From: Chloroflexota bacterium
GTDB lineage: Bacteria > Chloroflexota > Limnocylindria > Limnocylindrales > CSP1-4
Length of the DNA stretch: 12,632 bases
NCBI GenBank assembly: GCA_027457005.1
Contig: DAIDTV010000021.1
Location: 1-12,632 of the forward strand
Direction of reading: 5' to 3'
The translations under genes and the position numbers were made by a program. Below, piece by piece: positions 11,514 through 12,632 of this stretch. Below the pieces are notes generated by a model, which saw only the letters and a list, made by a program, of their open reading frames with translations, ran no database searches and was not told the DNA's origin. Position 1 is the first letter of the stretch. Each line of letters begins with the position of its first letter.

Positions 11514-12632
11514 CGGCTCGCCGGTTCCTCCACATCCTCGTCCGCAACTGGCCCCTGCGTCTCGGAGCCATCGCCCTGGCGGTGGTCCTGTACCTCGGGC
11601 TGGTGATCTCGCAGAACGCGCGCACCTGGACGGGCCCGGTCACGATCGACGCGATCGACCAGCCGGCGGGCACGTTCCTGCTGGGCAGCCTCGGCTATGT
11701 CACCTCGGTCCAGTACATCGCGCCGATCGACGTCGCCGCCCAGGTGACGAGCGCATCCTTCGTCGCCACCGCCGACCTGGCCGGGGTGGGGACGCAGCCG
11801 GGCGGCGCCCCGGTCAGCGTCCCGGTGCGGGTCGTGGCGCGTGACCAGCGGATCCAGATCGTCAGCTGGGAGCCGGCCACGGTGGTGGCCCGCCTCGACC
11901 CCGTCATCAGCGAGCAGGTGCCCGTCCAGGTCGAGCGCGGGACCGTCCCCGCAGGGCTCACAGCCGGCCAGGCGACGGTCAGCCCCACCGCCGTCACGGT
12001 GCGGGGCGCCAGTTCGCTGGTGTCCCAGGTCGTCGCGGCAGAAGCGCGGGTCGCGATCGACCCGAGCGGGACCAACGTGGACGCCAACGTGGACCTGGTC
12101 GCGGTCGACGGCCGCGGCGCCGTCATCTCGCCGGTGGAGATCGACCCGTCCACCGCGCACGTGACGATTGCGGTCGGAGAGCAGCAGGTGAACCGGACCG
12201 TGCCGATCGTGCCGAACGTGACGGGTCAACTCGCGACCGGCTACACCGTCCGGGACGTCACGGTGACGCCGCTTGCCGTGACCGTCAGCGGCCCGGCGAC
12301 CGCGATCGGCGCGCTCGACGGCGTCCCGACCGCGCCCATCTCCGTGACGGGCAGGAGCTCGGACCTGGTGACCTCGGTGGCTCTCCAGCCTCCGAAGGGC
12401 GTGGCCGTGCTGGGGGCGACCAGGGTGCAGGTCCGCGTCCGGCTGACGGTCGAGACCGGGTCGCGGAGCTTCGGCGCCGGCGTCGTGCTGAGCGGAGCGC
12501 AGCCCAACCGCACGTACATCCTGGCTGTGCCGGACGTGCTGGTCACGCTGGGCGGCACCAGCTCCGCCCTCGACGTCATCGACCCGGCGACACTCTTCGT
12601 CACGGTCAACGTCACCGGGCTCGATTCCGGAA
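11510..12632 (+). CDS. cdaR: YbbR-domain protein, CdaA regulator CdaR, 3'-truncated
   Basis: CdaR is the membrane-anchored, extracellular YbbR-domain partner that modulates CdaA activity. The frame is open from GTG 11510 to the window edge, giving 374 visible residues. The N-terminus is typical: a short cytoplasmic basic stretch, then NWPLRLGAIALAVVLYLGLV (residues 13-32), which is the single membrane anchor. After it come YbbR-like beta domains at roughly residues 40-125, 135-222 and 228-313, plus part of a fourth from about 315. The recurring pattern is VPV or VPIVP, then a GY/GL turn, then VTVSP/VTVTP and VTVRG/VTVSG. The start codon overlaps the cdaA stop, so the two are translationally coupled; no clear Shine-Dalgarno is visible. 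In Bacillus glmM follows this pair; here the window ends first. Confidence 0.93.
   Translation, partial: MTARRFLHILVRNWPLRLGAIALAVVLYLGLVISQNARTWTGPVTIDAIDQPAGTFLLGSLGYVTSVQYIAPIDVAAQVTSASFVATADLAGVGTQPGGAPVSVPVRVVARDQRIQIVSWEPATVVARLDPVISEQVPVQVERGTVPAGLTAGQATVSPTAVTVRGASSLVSQVVAAEARVAIDPSGTNVDANVDLVAVDGRGAVISPVEIDPSTAHVTIAVGEQQVNRTVPIVPNVTGQLATGYTVRDVTVTPLAVTVSGPATAIGALDGVPTAPISVTGRSSDLVTSVALQPPKGVAVLGATRVQVRVRLTVETGSRSFGAGVVLSGAQPNRTYILAVPDVLVTLGGTSSALDVIDPATLFVTVNVTGLDSG

Noticed and set aside
1..12632. Search for CRISPR arrays, insertion sequences, tRNA or rRNA genes and attachment sites
   Set aside because: No spaced direct repeats, transposase-like frame, terminal inverted repeats or tRNA-like cloverleaf was seen; the only tandem repeats are the two codon-aligned coding repeats.

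Overview
The window is a high-GC (about 70% by eye, not counted) bacterial segment with every gene on the + strand. It is the distal half of the conserved ribosomal-protein supercluster: the end of the spc operon, then the alpha operon, then truA-rplM-rpsI. Beyond it lies a short accessory stretch: a TPR-repeat protein and the c-di-AMP pair cdaA-cdaR. The gene order resembles that of actinobacteria and other high-GC Gram-positive-like lineages. A membrane CdaA with its CdaR partner, the C-terminal extensions on several ribosomal proteins and the absence of glmM up to the window edge suggest a high-GC member of Chloroflexota or a similar deep lineage. That placement is inference only.

Layout. 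Positions 1-4264 hold rpsE (5'-truncated), rpmD, rplO, secY, adk and map, nearly all joined by 4-11 base overlaps and so probably co-transcribed and translationally coupled. A 78-base gap (4265-4342) holds a credible promoter and a stem-loop. It leads into infA, rpmJ, rpsM, rpsK, rpsD, rpoA, rplQ, truA, rplM and rpsI (4343-9212), with mostly good Shine-Dalgarno sequences. The rplQ-truA junction holds two tandem stem-loops, each with a GNRA-type tetraloop. After rpsI a 197-base gap holds hairpins but no recognised gene. Then come a TPR protein with an 11-residue repeat linker (9410-10504), a strong GC-rich hairpin, an extended -10 element, cdaA (10566-11513) and cdaR, which runs off the right edge.

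How the genes work together. The first 9.2 kb makes ribosomal subunits, the translocon (SecY), initiation factor IF-1, the RNA polymerase alpha subunit and housekeeping enzymes (adenylate kinase, methionine aminopeptidase, tRNA pseudouridine synthase). CdaA makes cyclic di-AMP at the membrane, and CdaR is its usual membrane-anchored regulator. The TPR protein has no known function.

No mobile element, CRISPR array, tRNA or rRNA was seen. Most of the window is ordinary core-genome content. The parts most worth a second look are the non-coding signals: a shared TGnTACACT extended -10 motif, apparently leaderless cdaA and TPR genes, the GNRA hairpin pair before truA and the hairpin insulating cdaA. 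The extended tails on L30, L15, RpoA and CdaA also deserve attention.
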